The translations under genes were made by a program, and so were the position numbers. From a virus: a stretch of DNA of 27,503 nucleotides. Shown one piece after another: positions 1-5,838 of the stretch. Location of the stretch: IMG/VR virus record IMGVR_UViG_3300036889_000031, positions 1-27,503 of that record. One strand, written 5' to 3'. Below the pieces are notes generated by a model. The model was not told the DNA's origin. It did no database searches and saw only the letters and a program-made list of their open reading frames with translations. How positions within the stretch are numbered: position 1 is the stretch's first letter; every line of letters starts with the position of its first letter.

Positions 1-9
1 AAACCATCA

Positions 10-63
10 TAGCGTTAATTTAGCGTTATTCCGAGGCGTATAGTTCTTCCATTGGAAATGGAA
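10..63. repeat. short direct and inverted repeats in front of integrase
   Basis: Two direct copies of TAGCGTTA begin at 10 and 21, 11 bp apart and so on the same face of the helix. A perfect inverted repeat follows: TTCCATT (47-53), a 3-base loop, AATGGAA (57-63). It ends just before the integrase ribosome binding site (GGAGG, 66-70). Closely phased direct repeats beside an integrase gene are often arm-type integrase or excisionase sites. The inverted repeat could be an operator or an mRNA hairpin that limits integrase translation. The role is inferred; the repeats themselves are visible. Confidence 0.45.
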
Positions 64-77
64 ATGGAGGAATTTTC

Positions 78-1265
78 GTGGCGAATAAGCGCGTGGCGTT
101 ACTGAGGTACGTGAAAACACCGACCGGGTGGAAGCGTGTAGGTGTGGAGCGCAACCGGCGCGGCGAAACCCTTTTAACGAAAGGGGAGGTCGTGCTTGAG
201 CGCGGCCTATACCAGTTGCGCTGGTATGTCGGCAAGAAGGCTCACTTCATGTCCGTTGGGGAGAGCCTAGAGGAAGCGATCATCGCTCAGGACAAGAAGG
301 CGGCTGAACTCCACGATGCGCCTGAAGCAGCCAAAAGAGCGGGTGGAACCTTCGTTCCGGAGGACCCGGCGCGGAGGACTTTGTCGATCCTCAAGGATGA
401 GTTCATCCGTCTGAAGCAGAAGTCCAACAAGGACAGGGAGACCGTTCTTGCATATCAGAACCTGATCGGCCAGTTTCTTGAATGTGGCAAGCGTTATCCG
501 GAGCAGATTGAGGGTATCGACCTGTTGGAGTTCTGCCAGAATCTGCGTGACAGGAAACTGTCTGAGAGAACGGTCCAGAACTACTTCGGTTCAATCACTG
601 CATTCCTTAACTTCTGTGGGATCGATCACAAATTGCTGGTCAAGAAGGAAGACCGTCCTCGCAAGGAAGATCCCGATCCCATCCCGTACGACAAGGAAGA
701 CGTCGCCAAGTTCATGAGCCACTTGAAGACAGAGCGGCACCGGCTGTTCTTTGAGACTTTGCTGAAGGTTGGCCTTCGTGAGCGGGAAGCGACTTTCCTG
801 GAATGGGAAGACCTCAACTTCCGCGATTCTTGCGTGGATGTTAAGGGAGCGAAGACTAGAATGCTGACTGTCAATGGCGAGAAGAAGGAGTTCAGGTTTC
901 AGACCAAGACTCGGAAGAGCCGGACCATTCCTCTGGAAACTGGGTTACTGGAGAAACTGAAAGCATGGAGGCAGAGTAACCCGACTACTCAATTCGTGTT
1001 CGGGACTCGCAAGGATTTACCAGACGGGCACCTGCTTGAAACCTGCAAGGAGATCGCCAAGGCCGCTGGTCTTGTTTCTGAGGACTGGTACCTTCATCGG
1101 TTCCGTGGAACATTTGCAACCTGGAGTCTGTGGGCTGGTGTTGATGCCCGAACTGTTCAGGAGTGGCTAGGACATACCAAGATAGAAATGACAAGCAGGT
1201 ATCTTGCCCCACAGCGCGGTCAGAAGGCACAGGACAAGATCAACGCTGTGTCATGGGGAGTTTAG
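78..1265 (+). CDS. int: tyrosine recombinase / phage integrase
   Basis: Site-specific recombinase that would integrate and excise the phage chromosome. The 395-residue length is normal for a phage integrase. The N-terminal ~110 residues look like an arm-binding or accessory region, ~110-195 is a SAM-like core-binding domain, and the rest is the catalytic domain. Visible catalytic residues are R234 (GLREREATFLEW), a lysine in the TKTRKSRTIPL strand, H340 and R343 (LHRFRGT), H366 (WLGHTK) and nucleophile Y375 (TSRYLAP). The start is GTG at 78, seven bases after GGAGG. Short repeats precede it. It is transcribed toward the phage interior and is followed by the opposite-strand early genes. All catalytic residues are present, so it should be active. 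Confidence 0.95.
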   Translation: MANKRVALLRYVKTPTGWKRVGVERNRRGETLLTKGEVVLERGLYQLRWYVGKKAHFMSVGESLEEAIIAQDKKAAELHDAPEAAKRAGGTFVPEDPARRTLSILKDEFIRLKQKSNKDRETVLAYQNLIGQFLECGKRYPEQIEGIDLLEFCQNLRDRKLSERTVQNYFGSITAFLNFCGIDHKLLVKKEDRPRKEDPDPIPYDKEDVAKFMSHLKTERHRLFFETLLKVGLREREATFLEWEDLNFRDSCVDVKGAKTRMLTVNGEKKEFRFQTKTRKSRTIPLETGLLEKLKAWRQSNPTTQFVFGTRKDLPDGHLLETCKEIAKAAGLVSEDWYLHRFRGTFATWSLWAGVDARTVQEWLGHTKIEMTSRYLAPQRGQKAQDKINAVSWGV

Positions 1266-1340
1266 CCGAGTTCCGTACCGGCAACGGGTGACCAACCCGA
1301 CGTTCGCAGGAGGAGAAATCAGGAATGACTCCCGCAGAAG

Positions 1341-1502
1341 TTAGTTCAACGCCGTCAGGTCTACAAGTTGAAGAAGCTCTGCTTGTTCCTCGGTGGTTAA
1401 CGAGTCGAAGAAGTGTGAGTAAGCCTGCTTTTCAAGATCTGGAGAAAGATAGTGGGCTTCTTTCTTGAAAAAGTCTTGGCATTTCCTTTGTAGAGTGGTC
1501 AT
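1341..1502 (-). CDS. small early protein, unknown function (53 aa)
   Basis: A short leftward reading frame of 53 residues, starting MTTLQRKCQDFFKKEAHY and ending LVDLTALN. It has a strong ribosome binding site (AAGGAGAGG) just before the ATG. Its leader closely resembles the leader of the next gene upstream (1539-1862), which supports it as the last gene of the leftward operon. The composition is mixed charged and helical, with no domain I recognise. A plus-strand frame covers part of the same DNA (1325-1468) but has less gene-like composition. Function unknown. Confidence 0.6.
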   Translation of the reverse strand: MTTLQRKCQDFFKKEAHYLSPDLEKQAYSHFFDSLTTEEQAELLQLVDLTALN

Positions 1503-1538
1503 GACCTCTCCTTGGTTGGCCAGAATTACGGCGGAAGG

Positions 1539-1862
1539 CTACCTCTTTCCACAAAGAAATGGTGGAAGGGGAGTGTCGTCGAACTTGCGAGTTTTACGAG
1601 CGACTTCGTTGGGAATGGGAGTCATACACTTGCGGATGGTCTTCAGATGATCCAATGCCTGTTCCAACATGTTGATGTCCATATCGATGTCGAGAACATT
1701 GGTAGGACGATCCTGATATTCATCAATCATGAGATGACTGTGGCCTAAAAGAACTTCTGCTTCCTGGTTTCCTTCTGGAGTTCTGATGAAGAGACGAAGG
1801 AACTCATCATGTTCGCTTCCCAAACCAAAACCGTGTATCACATACTGTTTCAAGTTTTTCAT
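1539..1862 (-). CDS. hypothetical early protein (107 aa)
   Basis: Leftward gene with a GAGAGGA ribosome binding site before ATG at 1862. The protein begins MKNLKQYVIHGFGLGSEH and contains an acidic stretch, IDEYQDRPTNVLDIDMDINM, around residues 47-66, followed by a probable helix (LEQALDHLKTIRK). No signal peptide or membrane segment is visible. It lies between two other small genes of the same strand, separated by 36 and 50 bases, so the set is probably one transcript. The leader carries a perfect hairpin (CCAGGA, 7-base loop, TCCTGG). I do not recognise a family. The location beside the integrase and the HTH gene suggests an early or lysogeny-stage accessory role, but this is inference. Confidence 0.65.
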   Translation of the reverse strand: MKNLKQYVIHGFGLGSEHDEFLRLFIRTPEGNQEAEVLLGHSHLMIDEYQDRPTNVLDIDMDINMLEQALDHLKTIRKCMTPIPNEVARKTRKFDDTPLPPFLCGKR

Positions 1863-1912
1863 GATTCCTCTCTTGGTTGTGCCAGGATTACGGCTCCTGG
1901 CGAGCCGGTGGA

Positions 1913-2245
1913 TTAGTTAGACGGATGTTCCATCTTCACCACTTGGAAGTAGGGCTTGCCGGTCAAGATACGTGTAGCTTCTTGATATCCATCCACGAAT
2001 GCCTTGGCGGTTACTTGGAGTTTTGAATCGGTGTAATCTGTCTGGGAGTCAATGACTACTCTGTACACCTTGTCATCATCGCTCTCAACACGAATGGACG
2101 TTGCGTCTACACGATTCTTTTCCTTCAATAACAAATGGATCAGGAGTCCCTCTGTTAATTGGGCAAGACTGCGGTTGTCCCACTTCGAAACAAGGTAACC
2201 AAGTGGGGAGTTTTCCGAATCAACGGTGACGAATACTGTTTTCAT
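1913..2245 (-). CDS. hypothetical early protein (110 aa)
   Basis: Leftward gene. I chose the ATG at 2245 (MKTVFVTVDSENSPLGYL) because AGAGGAATC lies right before it; an ATG at 2278 in the same frame has no such site. The sequence reads as alternating strands and helices: an N-terminal beta strand (TVFVTVD), a helix around LAQLTEGLLIHLLLKEKN, then strands (TSIRVESDDDKVYRVVIDS) and a last helix (AKAFVDGYQEATRILTG). That is consistent with a small soluble alpha/beta fold. No catalytic motif is recognisable. It sits between the HTH gene and the 107-residue gene in the leftward block. Confidence 0.65.
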   Translation of the reverse strand: MKTVFVTVDSENSPLGYLVSKWDNRSLAQLTEGLLIHLLLKEKNRVDATSIRVESDDDKVYRVVIDSQTDYTDSKLQVTAKAFVDGYQEATRILTGKPYFQVVKMEHPSN

Positions 2246-2323
2246 TTTGATTCCTCTTCTGTGGTTTGGTGGCCACATGACTCTCTACCGATGGGTTTCT
2301 CAAAACGGTTAGTGATTCCGAAA

Positions 2324-2539
2324 CTATTTTCTCTTCGGCTGTTTGACAGTTGTGTGTGCATCGACCCAATCGCCCGTCAGCTGCGGATCAAGCCTGAGAT
2401 TGCCACCGGGCAGATGGATCGCCGGGAGTCCACGCTTGACCAGTTTGTAGACGCTGAACTTCGATATGCCCATGATCTCGGCAAACTCCACCACGGAGAT
2501 TCCCGACTTCCGGCTACGGATTAAATCTGCAAGTGTCAC
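2324..2539 (-). CDS. small HTH DNA-binding protein, excisionase-like
   Basis: A 71-residue protein with a MerR/excisionase-type winged helix-turn-helix: EFAEIMGISKFSVYKLVKRG around residues 18-37, then the wing-like LPAIHLPGGNLRLDPQLTGDWVD. Proteins of this fold and size serve as phage excisionases or small regulators, binding beside att sites or early promoters. It is the promoter-proximal gene of the leftward block, facing the divergent control region 2540-2893. The start appears to be GTG at 2539; an in-frame stop (TAG) lies four codons upstream, so it cannot be much longer. The ribosome binding site is poor. Excisionase is the likeliest role, a repressor-like regulator the alternative. 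Confidence 0.75.
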   Translation of the reverse strand: MTLADLIRSRKSGISVVEFAEIMGISKFSVYKLVKRGLPAIHLPGGNLRLDPQLTGDWVDAHTTVKQPKRK

Positions 2540-2893
2540 CCTATGTTCTACTGACCAGAACTCCAGATCGGTTAATTTGCTTTGTAATCAACCATTTACA
2601 GACACTAACTTTTCACCATTTATTCTCCGTATATTCGCCCATTGTTCGTGTTATCGAGATGGTTAACAAATTGCGGGAAGCCCACTGTTCGCTAATCGTT
2701 CGCCTCGCATGAACTGAAGAATTCCATTGCGACAGTGCTTCGCGGAATATTTATTTTTGCCTGGAGATGCCAGTGGCTGGCACCAGTTTCACTGTCGCAC
2801 TGGTATCGCTCCCGCGAGAGAAAGCGTATCGATTGGGTTCTCGACCACATGAAACTCACACGAGTTCCAGTGAACGAGAGAAAAGAGAATCCC
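2540..2893. promoter_or_regulatory. divergent early control region with long inverted repeat
   Basis: This 354-base gap separates the leftward HTH gene from the rightward early block, so it must hold promoters for both. The segment about 2560-2660 is AT-rich. Visible elements: GTTCGC repeated 11 bp apart near 2690-2705; a 9-bp perfect inverted repeat GCGACAGTG (2729-2737) and CACTGTCGC (2790-2798) separated by 52 bases; and further CAGTG/CACTG copies at 2771-2775 and 2798-2802. A weak promoter-like pair (TTGCGA at 2727, TATTTA at 2748) overlaps the left arm. These are good operator candidates for the missing repressor or for the HTH protein. No convincing gene is seen here; the open frame upstream of 2894 lacks a suitable start. 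Confidence 0.5.
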
Positions 2894-3295
2894 ATGACCA
2901 CGATGACAGCAGTTGAAATTCCCGCCTCCCTGATTGATCAACAGTCAGCCTTGAACGCGACCATAGCCCAGATAATTGCTGAGCAATCTGCGCTCACCAC
3001 ACGTAAGTCGGAAGCCGAGAATTCCTTGGCTCGGATAGACAAGGTGATCCGCATCCTACGGGGCGAAGAGATACTCGCACCAGCCGGTGGTGTAGGGACG
3101 CGCAAGCCGATGAGTCAGGCCGGAAAAGACGCGATTCGCGCCGGTCTGCTTCGCTCAGCGGAAGCCAAGAAAGCGGCGGCAGTTGCCGCGTCAGCCGTAA
3201 CCGCAGCCCCTCAGACCGTCCCAGAGCCGTCCGCGCCTACACCGGCACCCGTTTCCCCGGCGGATACCAAGGGCGGCAAGAAGGCCACGAAGTGA
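2894..3295 (+). CDS. small coiled-coil protein with Ala/Pro-rich tail, unknown function
   Basis: A 133-residue protein. The ATG at 2894 is chosen because a purine-rich site (GAGAGAAAAGAGA) precedes it; the frame is open further upstream, but that segment runs through the inverted-repeat control region. Residues ~10-55 (LIDQQSALNATIAQIIAEQS onward) read as a coiled coil ending in IDKVIRILRG. Residues ~75-133 are low complexity, rich in Ala, Pro and Lys, ending GGKKATK. It is the first gene of the rightward early block and overlaps the next gene by four bases (GTGA), implying translational coupling. No known family recognised. The basic tail could bind nucleic acid, but this is only a guess. 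Confidence 0.7.
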   Translation: MTTMTAVEIPASLIDQQSALNATIAQIIAEQSALTTRKSEAENSLARIDKVIRILRGEEILAPAGGVGTRKPMSQAGKDAIRAGLLRSAEAKKAAAVAASAVTAAPQTVPEPSAPTPAPVSPADTKGGKKATK

Positions 3296-3582
3296 CGCCG
3301 CTACCGCTCGGAAAATGCGTTGCGACACCGGGCGCAATTGAAGCGATGCGAGAGGCCGGAGTTGATCCGGCTTCTCTTTTGCGCAGGCATGAATCCGGCG
3401 AAGATTGGGGAGATTTAGACGCACACGATAAGGCCGCAAACGATGAGGCGCTGACAGACGGCTCCAGAATCCTGAGCGCATACATCCTGCCGACCGGCGC
3501 AAAACTTTGGGTCATCACTGAGGGCACGGACGATTCCGGCGTCAGGGAGTCAACCTGCATCTTGTTGCCAAGCGAATACTGA
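3292..3582 (+). CDS. conserved small mobile-element protein, unknown function
   Basis: A 96-residue protein starting at GTG 3292, overlapping the stop of the preceding gene. The pattern is distinctive: an N-terminal ATPGAIEAMREAGVDPASLL, then RHESGEDWGDLDAHD, then GSRILSAYILPTGAKLWVIT and the C-terminal TCILLPSEY. From memory this matches a small conserved family common on plasmids, integrative elements and phages, often annotated only as hypothetical and sometimes mislabelled as a restriction-modification subunit. No catalytic motif supports a restriction role. A clear terminator follows at 3612, so it is the last gene of a two-gene unit with the coiled-coil protein. Confidence 0.8.
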   Translation: MTPLPLGKCVATPGAIEAMREAGVDPASLLRRHESGEDWGDLDAHDKAANDEALTDGSRILSAYILPTGAKLWVITEGTDDSGVRESTCILLPSEY

Positions 3583-3611
3583 AACCCTCGCGCACGCGTA
3601 CATGCGCACAC

Positions 3612-3644
3612 AAGGCCGCCTTAACCGGGCGGCCTTTTATTTTG
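3612..3644 (+). terminator. rho-independent terminator
   Basis: A 9-bp perfect stem, AAGGCCGCC (3612-3620) and GGCGGCCTT (3628-3636), with a seven-base loop, followed by a T-rich tract (TTTTATTTT). It lies 30 bases after the stop of the 96-residue gene and separates the two-gene early unit from the following small-gene operon. Confidence 0.85.
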
Positions 3645-3770
3645 GGTAGTTTCCCATGGTTTTCCACAGACTGTTTTGCTATTTCTTCGGAAAAACTCGG
3701 ACTTATGCACAATTAGCTCGGTTTGACCATACCCCACGCTCGGGAGAAACCTAATGACAGGAGGCAACAC
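3645..3770 (+). promoter_or_regulatory. probable promoter region of small-gene operon; two DnaA-box-like sites
   Basis: After the terminator, transcription of the next block must restart, so this gap likely holds a promoter, although no clear -35/-10 pair stands out. It contains TTTTCCACA (3660-3668, one mismatch) and TTATGCACA (3703-3711, full match) to the DnaA-box consensus TTATNCACA, about four helical turns apart in an AT-richer stretch. About one consensus match is expected by chance in a window this size, so the sites are suggestive only. Confidence 0.35.
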
Positions 3771-4130
3771 ATGGAAACTGACGAATTACCTGCTAAGTAT
3801 TTACGCGACACCAGGCGCGTCCTGCTTGCTTGCTGTGTCAACTTGTTGACCATTGATCCCGCAATCGAGTTCATGAAGGTGCTGCACCATAACACCCACA
3901 TGGATTCACCGTTCTGGAAGCAGAACTGTGATTTTATGGGGGCACTCGGGTATATCAAGTACAATCCCACGCCGGGAGCCAAGTACACCAGGGCACACAA
4001 GCGCATTGCCGCGAACATCACCAAGCGTTGGGCGGAAAAGGCGGCAAATCACAAGGCCGCAGTCGCGTACTACCAGAAGAATCCGGCTAATCGGGAGATC
4101 GTGGATGCCCTCACCCGTGGTGGCAAGTAA
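3771..4130 (+). CDS. hypothetical small-operon protein (119 aa)
   Basis: The start is the ATG at 3771 (METDELPAKYLRDTRR), preceded by CAGGAGGC; an upstream in-frame ATG at 3723 lacks such a site. The protein is basic toward its C-terminus (YTRAHKRIAANITKRWAEKAANHKAA) and contains Cys-Cys in LLACCVNLL. It looks helical and soluble, with no membrane segment. The middle (FWKQNCDFMGALGYIKYNPTP) has several aromatic residues. No family recognised. It is the first gene of a run of five small genes separated by similar hairpins, a common arrangement for early phage proteins that take over or protect against the host, but that role is inferred from position only. Confidence 0.7.
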   Translation: METDELPAKYLRDTRRVLLACCVNLLTIDPAIEFMKVLHHNTHMDSPFWKQNCDFMGALGYIKYNPTPGAKYTRAHKRIAANITKRWAEKAANHKAAVAYYQKNPANREIVDALTRGGK

Positions 4131-4142
4131 CCCACAACCATG

Positions 4143-4164
4143 GGGCCGGTGAAATTGCCGGCCC
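4143..4164 (+). repeat. intergenic hairpin, copy A
   Basis: A perfect 7-bp stem, GGGCCGG (4143-4149) with CCGGCCC (4158-4164), and an 8-base loop. It lies between the stop of the 119-residue gene and the CAGGAGG site of the next. It is flanked by CAACC upstream and ACAAC downstream, as in copies B, C and D. No T-run follows, so it is not a standard terminator. Confidence 0.75.
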
Positions 4165-4189
4165 ACAACAACAATCAGGAGGATGCTTT

Positions 4190-4414
4190 ATGGCAAGAAA
4201 AGCTGAGCCTAAAGTTACTATCTCGCGGAGGCAGTACAAGCAGTTTCTGGAAACTGCCCTGCAAGAACTTGATCGTGAGTTTCCCGGTGCGGATAACGAG
4301 GACACGATCTACCGGATGCTGGTTGGTATCCACAACGCAACTTCAACTAAGGGGTCACCGTTCCTTCCGTTCCACCGCACCACGTGGAATCTCTACAAGC
4401 GCGAGACGGCTTAA
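4190..4414 (+). CDS. hypothetical small-operon protein (74 aa)
   Basis: Starts MARKAEPKVTISRRQYKQFL with CAGGAGG seven to eight bases before the ATG. The N-terminus is basic. It continues with LETALQELDREFPGADNEDT, a probable helix, and ends FHRTTWNLYKRETA. The small size and mixed charge suggest a soluble protein. No family recognised. It lies between intergenic hairpins A and B in the small-gene operon. Strong ribosome binding site and clean spacing make it a confident gene despite the unknown function. Confidence 0.7.
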   Translation: MARKAEPKVTISRRQYKQFLETALQELDREFPGADNEDTIYRMLVGIHNATSTKGSPFLPFHRTTWNLYKRETA

Positions 4415-4425
4415 ACACCAACCAA

Positions 4426-4447
4426 GGGGCGGACCGGCACCGACCCC
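4426..4447 (+). repeat. intergenic hairpin, copy B
   Basis: Stem GGGGCGG (4426-4432) pairs with CCGACCCC (4440-4447), leaving A4443 as a bulge and a seven-base loop. It is preceded by CAACCAA and followed by GCAACC, as in the sister copies. It sits between the stop at 4414 and the TGGAGG site of the next gene. Confidence 0.65.
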
Positions 4448-4474
4448 GCAACCAACTCAAATGGAGGCAGCACA

Positions 4475-4789
4475 ATGGAAAGGAAAACGGTAATCCTGAA
4501 TACCGATCCGGAACCTCCGGAGACGGCAGAGGAGCAGGAGCCCAGCGAGCACGATGTCTTTCACAAGGCGTTCCACGTCGTTCTTAATCAGCTTGTCGAT
4601 GATGCAGAACAGAACACCGTCATGGATTATCCGGGCGTAATGTCCGTCGTCATGGCCATGTTCAAAGTCGCGCCCGAGGGTGGCATCGCGTACGACATTC
4701 TCAACGAGCATCTGGACGAGGTCATGGATACCTTGTTCTTCCACGACGATATTGAATTTGAGAACGTGTGGAAGGCGAAGGCAGCATAA
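4475..4789 (+). CDS. acidic hypothetical small-operon protein (104 aa)
   Basis: Starts MERKTVILNTDPEPPETAEE with TGGAGG before the ATG. The N-terminal third is rich in Glu and Pro. The rest looks helical (HKAFHVVLNQLVDDAEQNTV, then DILNEHLDEVMDTLFFHDD). Acidic residues clearly outnumber basic ones over the length, unlike its basic neighbours. Small acidic early phage proteins sometimes act as DNA mimics or inhibitors of host enzymes, but nothing here proves that. It lies between hairpins B and C. No family recognised. Confidence 0.7.
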   Translation: MERKTVILNTDPEPPETAEEQEPSEHDVFHKAFHVVLNQLVDDAEQNTVMDYPGVMSVVMAMFKVAPEGGIAYDILNEHLDEVMDTLFFHDDIEFENVWKAKAA

Positions 4790-4800
4790 CCATCAACCGT

Positions 4801-4827
4801 GGGGTCGGCATCGCCATCGCTGGCCCC
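4801..4827 (+). repeat. intergenic hairpin, copy C
   Basis: A 9-bp stem, GGGGTCGGC (4801-4809) with GCTGGCCCC (4819-4827), closed with two G-U pairs and a nine-base loop. The flanks are CAACCGT upstream and GCAACC downstream. G-U pairs replace G-C pairs seen in copy A, so pairing at RNA level is kept although the DNA differs. Confidence 0.7.
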
Positions 4828-4856
4828 GCAACCACATCCACCTTTGGAGGAACTAC

Positions 4857-5135
4857 ATGTCACTAGCTGATTCAATTTCCGATGCCGAAGGCAATATGCA
4901 GCGATACCTTACCGACGAATTCTGGTCAAGGGATTACGAATGGAATCGACCTCGAATCGATGCCTTGCTGCGAGAAATGCGCCGTGTTCGTCTCATGCTT
5001 GATGTACGAGGAACGTCACGCGAGTGTCTTTGGCCTCATGTGCTTCCAATCAGAGATATTTTGGAAAAAGAACGTTTGACTAAGTCGGACCACAAGGAAC
5101 TCAGCAGGATGATCGACGCATTGCCTGGTCAGTAA
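4857..5135 (+). CDS. hypothetical small-operon protein (92 aa)
   Basis: The ATG at 4857 (MSLADSISDAEGNMQRYLTD) is chosen because TTGGAGG precedes it; the frame is open further upstream but without such a site, and there it would overlap hairpin C and the previous gene. The protein has a tryptophan-rich segment (EFWSRDYEWNRPRIDALL) followed by an Arg-rich helix (REMRRVRLMLDVRG) and a C-terminal helix. It appears soluble. No family recognised. Located between hairpins C and D. Confidence 0.7.
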   Translation: MSLADSISDAEGNMQRYLTDEFWSRDYEWNRPRIDALLREMRRVRLMLDVRGTSRECLWPHVLPIRDILEKERLTKSDHKELSRMIDALPGQ

Positions 5136-5146
5136 CCATCAACCAA

Positions 5147-5166
5147 GGGGTCGTGCGCCCGGCCCC
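5147..5166 (+). repeat. intergenic hairpin, copy D
   Basis: A 7-bp stem, GGGGTCG (5147-5153) with CGGCCCC (5160-5166), including one G-U pair and a six-base loop. It is preceded by CAACCAA and followed by GCAC and the TTGGAGG site of the next gene. This is the last copy; no similar hairpin is seen after 5473. Confidence 0.7.
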
Positions 5167-5185
5167 GCACAGTTTTGGAGGCAAC

Positions 5186-5473
5186 ATGGGAATTAGCCAT
5201 TTGGATATTAAGCGTGTCACAGAGGCATCGATCGCAGAATTGTCATCGCTCTTAACGCCGCAAATACTAGGCGAGTGGCTAGCGTTCCAAGAGAAGCTCC
5301 AGGCGGGACTTAAACGTCAGAGCTTCAACGCGAAGCTCAAGGAGAAATGGCCTGCCAAGCTCATCGCCAACCGAGAAGCAATCGCGCGGCAAGAAGGTCC
5401 CCTCAATGCATTGCTCTTTGAAAATGAACTGTTTTGGGAAGTTTGCAAAGAACTTGAAGAAGAATCTATTTGA
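5186..5473 (+). CDS. hypothetical small-operon protein (95 aa)
   Basis: Starts MGISHLDIKRVTEASIAELS at 5186, with TTGGAGGC before the ATG; an upstream GTG at 5153 would place the N-terminus inside hairpin D. The protein is largely helical, with a Lys-rich middle (EKLQAGLKRQSFNAKLKEKW) and an acidic C-terminus (ELFWEVCKELEEESI). No family recognised. It closes the hairpin-separated series and is followed after six bases by another small frame. Confidence 0.65.
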   Translation: MGISHLDIKRVTEASIAELSSLLTPQILGEWLAFQEKLQAGLKRQSFNAKLKEKWPAKLIANREAIARQEGPLNALLFENELFWEVCKELEEESI

Positions 5474-5479
5474 TTTGAT

Positions 5480-5698
5480 ATGTCCAGCACGATTTGGCTT
5501 CCGGAGCCGGTAGTAGACACCATGGGCAAATCAGCACGGGCAATCTGGAGATCGATGAACAAGCCCAGCCGGGCATTCGAGCGGCTGATGTCGAGGAAGT
5601 CTCCGGTGGTAGTGGAACCAATCAAGGAAGCTGATGTGGCAGAAAAGCCATTGCCGCAGCGTAAGGTGTGGGAAACGGAAAACGTGCAAGGTGAGTAG
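5480..5698 (+). CDS. possible small protein (72 aa)
   Basis: An open frame starting six bases after the previous stop (MSSTIWLPEPVVDTMGKSAR), with an alternative ATG at 5522. It is basic, with RMS-like repeats of Arg and Ser in the middle and an E/V/P-rich second half. There is no good ribosome binding site, so translation would depend on coupling to the preceding gene. The composition is plausible for a real small phage protein, but support is weaker than for its neighbours. No family recognised. Confidence 0.45.
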   Translation: MSSTIWLPEPVVDTMGKSARAIWRSMNKPSRAFERLMSRKSPVVVEPIKEADVAEKPLPQRKVWETENVQGE

Positions 5699-5755
5699 CT
5701 TGCCAGTATCGAGTGGATGCTGGTCTGATCCACCAGTCTCGCCTCCGTCCATTTG

Positions 5756-5787
5756 AGAGTCGGGTTCTCTCCCGAGTTCCCGACTCT
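5756..5787. other. strong stem-loop upstream of replication block
   Basis: A 9-bp perfect stem, AGAGTCGGG (5756-5764) with CCCGACTCT (5779-5787), and a 14-base loop, in the 196-base gap 5699-5894. A weaker CTGGT/ACCAG hairpin precedes it around 5710-5736. There is no T-run, so it is not a typical terminator. It could be part of a small RNA or a processing site. I tested it as a tRNA arm and rejected that. Confidence 0.5.
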
Positions 5788-5838
5788 ACAAAACGATGTT
5801 GAGGCAAGTGCAAATAGGACGGGAGGCAACACTCTCCC

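Noticed and set aside
1325-1468. Plus-strand frame of 47 codons after the integrase with AGGAGG upstream
   Set aside because: It overlaps the leftward 53-residue gene, which has a leader shared with its operon and a more natural protein composition. The plus-strand peptide looks like an antisense shadow.
2159-2524. Plus-strand 121-codon frame across the HTH gene and its neighbour
   Set aside because: It crosses two well-supported leftward genes and their gap, and has no ribosome binding site or recognisable domain.
3292-3582. Annotation as a type I restriction subunit
   Set aside because: At 96 residues it lacks every motif of such subunits; the label appears to be a propagated database error.
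5700-5790. Possible tRNA in the gap before the replication block
   Set aside because: The stem at 5756-5787 suggested a T-arm, but there is no GTTCRANTC motif, no matching acceptor stem and no anticodon arm.
5317-5832. 171-codon minus-strand frame
   Set aside because: It is antisense to two small genes and the structured gap, with low-complexity Ser-rich translation and no start signal.
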